NCBI GenBank assembly: GCA_046760105.1
Contig: JBHIDJ010000162.1
Span: forward strand, 1 to 6,557
Length of the DNA stretch: 6,557 bases
Source: JBHIDJ01 sp046760105
GTDB taxonomy: Bacteria; Pseudomonadota; Gammaproteobacteria; Acidiferrobacterales; SPGG2
Reading direction: 5' to 3'
In this document: positions 6,319-6,557 of the stretch, piece by piece
How the letters are laid out: the number at the start of each line of letters is the position of its first letter
Numbering within the stretch: the first letter of the stretch is position 1
Notes under the pieces: model-generated
The model's input: the letters and a program-made list of their open reading frames with translations, nothing else
Database searches by the model: none
Told to the model about the DNA's origin: nothing
Made by a program: the position numbers and the translations under genes

Positions 6319-6557
6319 ATGGTAGCGGATCAGCCAAAGTACGACGTCACGGTTGTCGGTGCCGGCATTGTCGGTATCTGTTGCGCGCTGCGCCTGCAGC
6401 AGGACGGGCACCGCGTGACCGTGATTGACCCGAGACCACCGGGTACCGCCACCTCGTTTGGGAATGCTGGCGTCATCGGCACCGGAGCGATCATGCCCTA
6501 CAGCACACCGGAACTCTGGCGGCAAATTCCCAGAATGCTGCTGGATCCGCTTAGCCC
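6319..6557 (+). CDS. FAD-dependent oxidoreductase, DadA-like, 3' truncated
   Basis: The frame opens with ATG 6319 and runs off the window after 79 codons plus two bases; only the N-terminal FAD-binding part is seen. After YDVTVVGAGIVG comes the dinucleotide-binding GxGxxG (residues 14-19), then CCALRLQQDGHRVTVIDPRPPG with Asp37 at the end of the second strand, where the FAD ribose is bound. The following ATSFGNAGVI matches the TSFxNAG signature of D-amino-acid dehydrogenase (DadA) and related DAO-fold enzymes. Such enzymes oxidise D-amino acids, sarcosine or other secondary amines and pass electrons to the respiratory chain or oxygen. No strong ribosome site precedes the ATG. Its place after an MttB-like gene suggests oxidation of a demethylated amine, but that is inference. 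The substrate-binding domain lies outside the window. Confidence 0.88.
   Translation, partial: MVADQPKYDVTVVGAGIVGICCALRLQQDGHRVTVIDPRPPGTATSFGNAGVIGTGAIMPYSTPELWRQIPRMLLDPLS

Overview
The window reads as a moderately GC-rich bacterial chromosome segment. Gene content (small HExxH protein, QorA-type reductase, Prx5, M24 enzyme of DddP type, MttB-superfamily protein) suggests a proteobacterium, perhaps marine or halotolerant. That placement is inference; no rRNA or marker gene is present.

Layout. A small gene for an HExxH putative metalloprotease (94-528) lies on the minus strand. It is divergent from five complete genes and one truncated gene, all on the plus strand. The divergent gap (529-752) should hold both promoters. 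The first plus-strand pair is a zinc-free NADPH:quinone reductase of the QorA type (753-1733) and a Prx5-family peroxiredoxin (1787-2269), with good ribosome binding sites and a 53-base gap. After a 97-base spacer comes a catabolic-looking run: an M24-fold protein strongly resembling the DMSP lyase DddP (2367-3587), an ornithine cyclodeaminase/mu-crystallin family protein (3648-4664), an MttB-superfamily methyltransferase without pyrrolysine (4697-6238) and, after an AT-rich 80-base spacer, the start of a DadA-like FAD-dependent oxidoreductase (6319 to the window end).

How the genes may work together. The last four genes form a plausible module for using a methylated osmolyte: a C-S or C-N cleaving M24-fold enzyme, a putative betaine-type methyltransferase, an NAD(P)-binding imine or amino-acid enzyme, and a flavin amine oxidoreductase. 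The M24 protein keeps every DddP metal and catalytic residue I could place, at identical spacing from the first ligand onward. It lacks the second histidine of the HGxGLxxHE motif of M24 peptidases, so a lyase is more likely than a peptidase. Whether the substrate is DMSP, a betaine or something else cannot be settled from sequence. QorA and Prx5 upstream could handle reactive carbonyl or peroxide stress, but any link to the downstream genes is inference. No tRNA, rRNA, CRISPR array, insertion sequence or convincing intrinsic terminator was seen.
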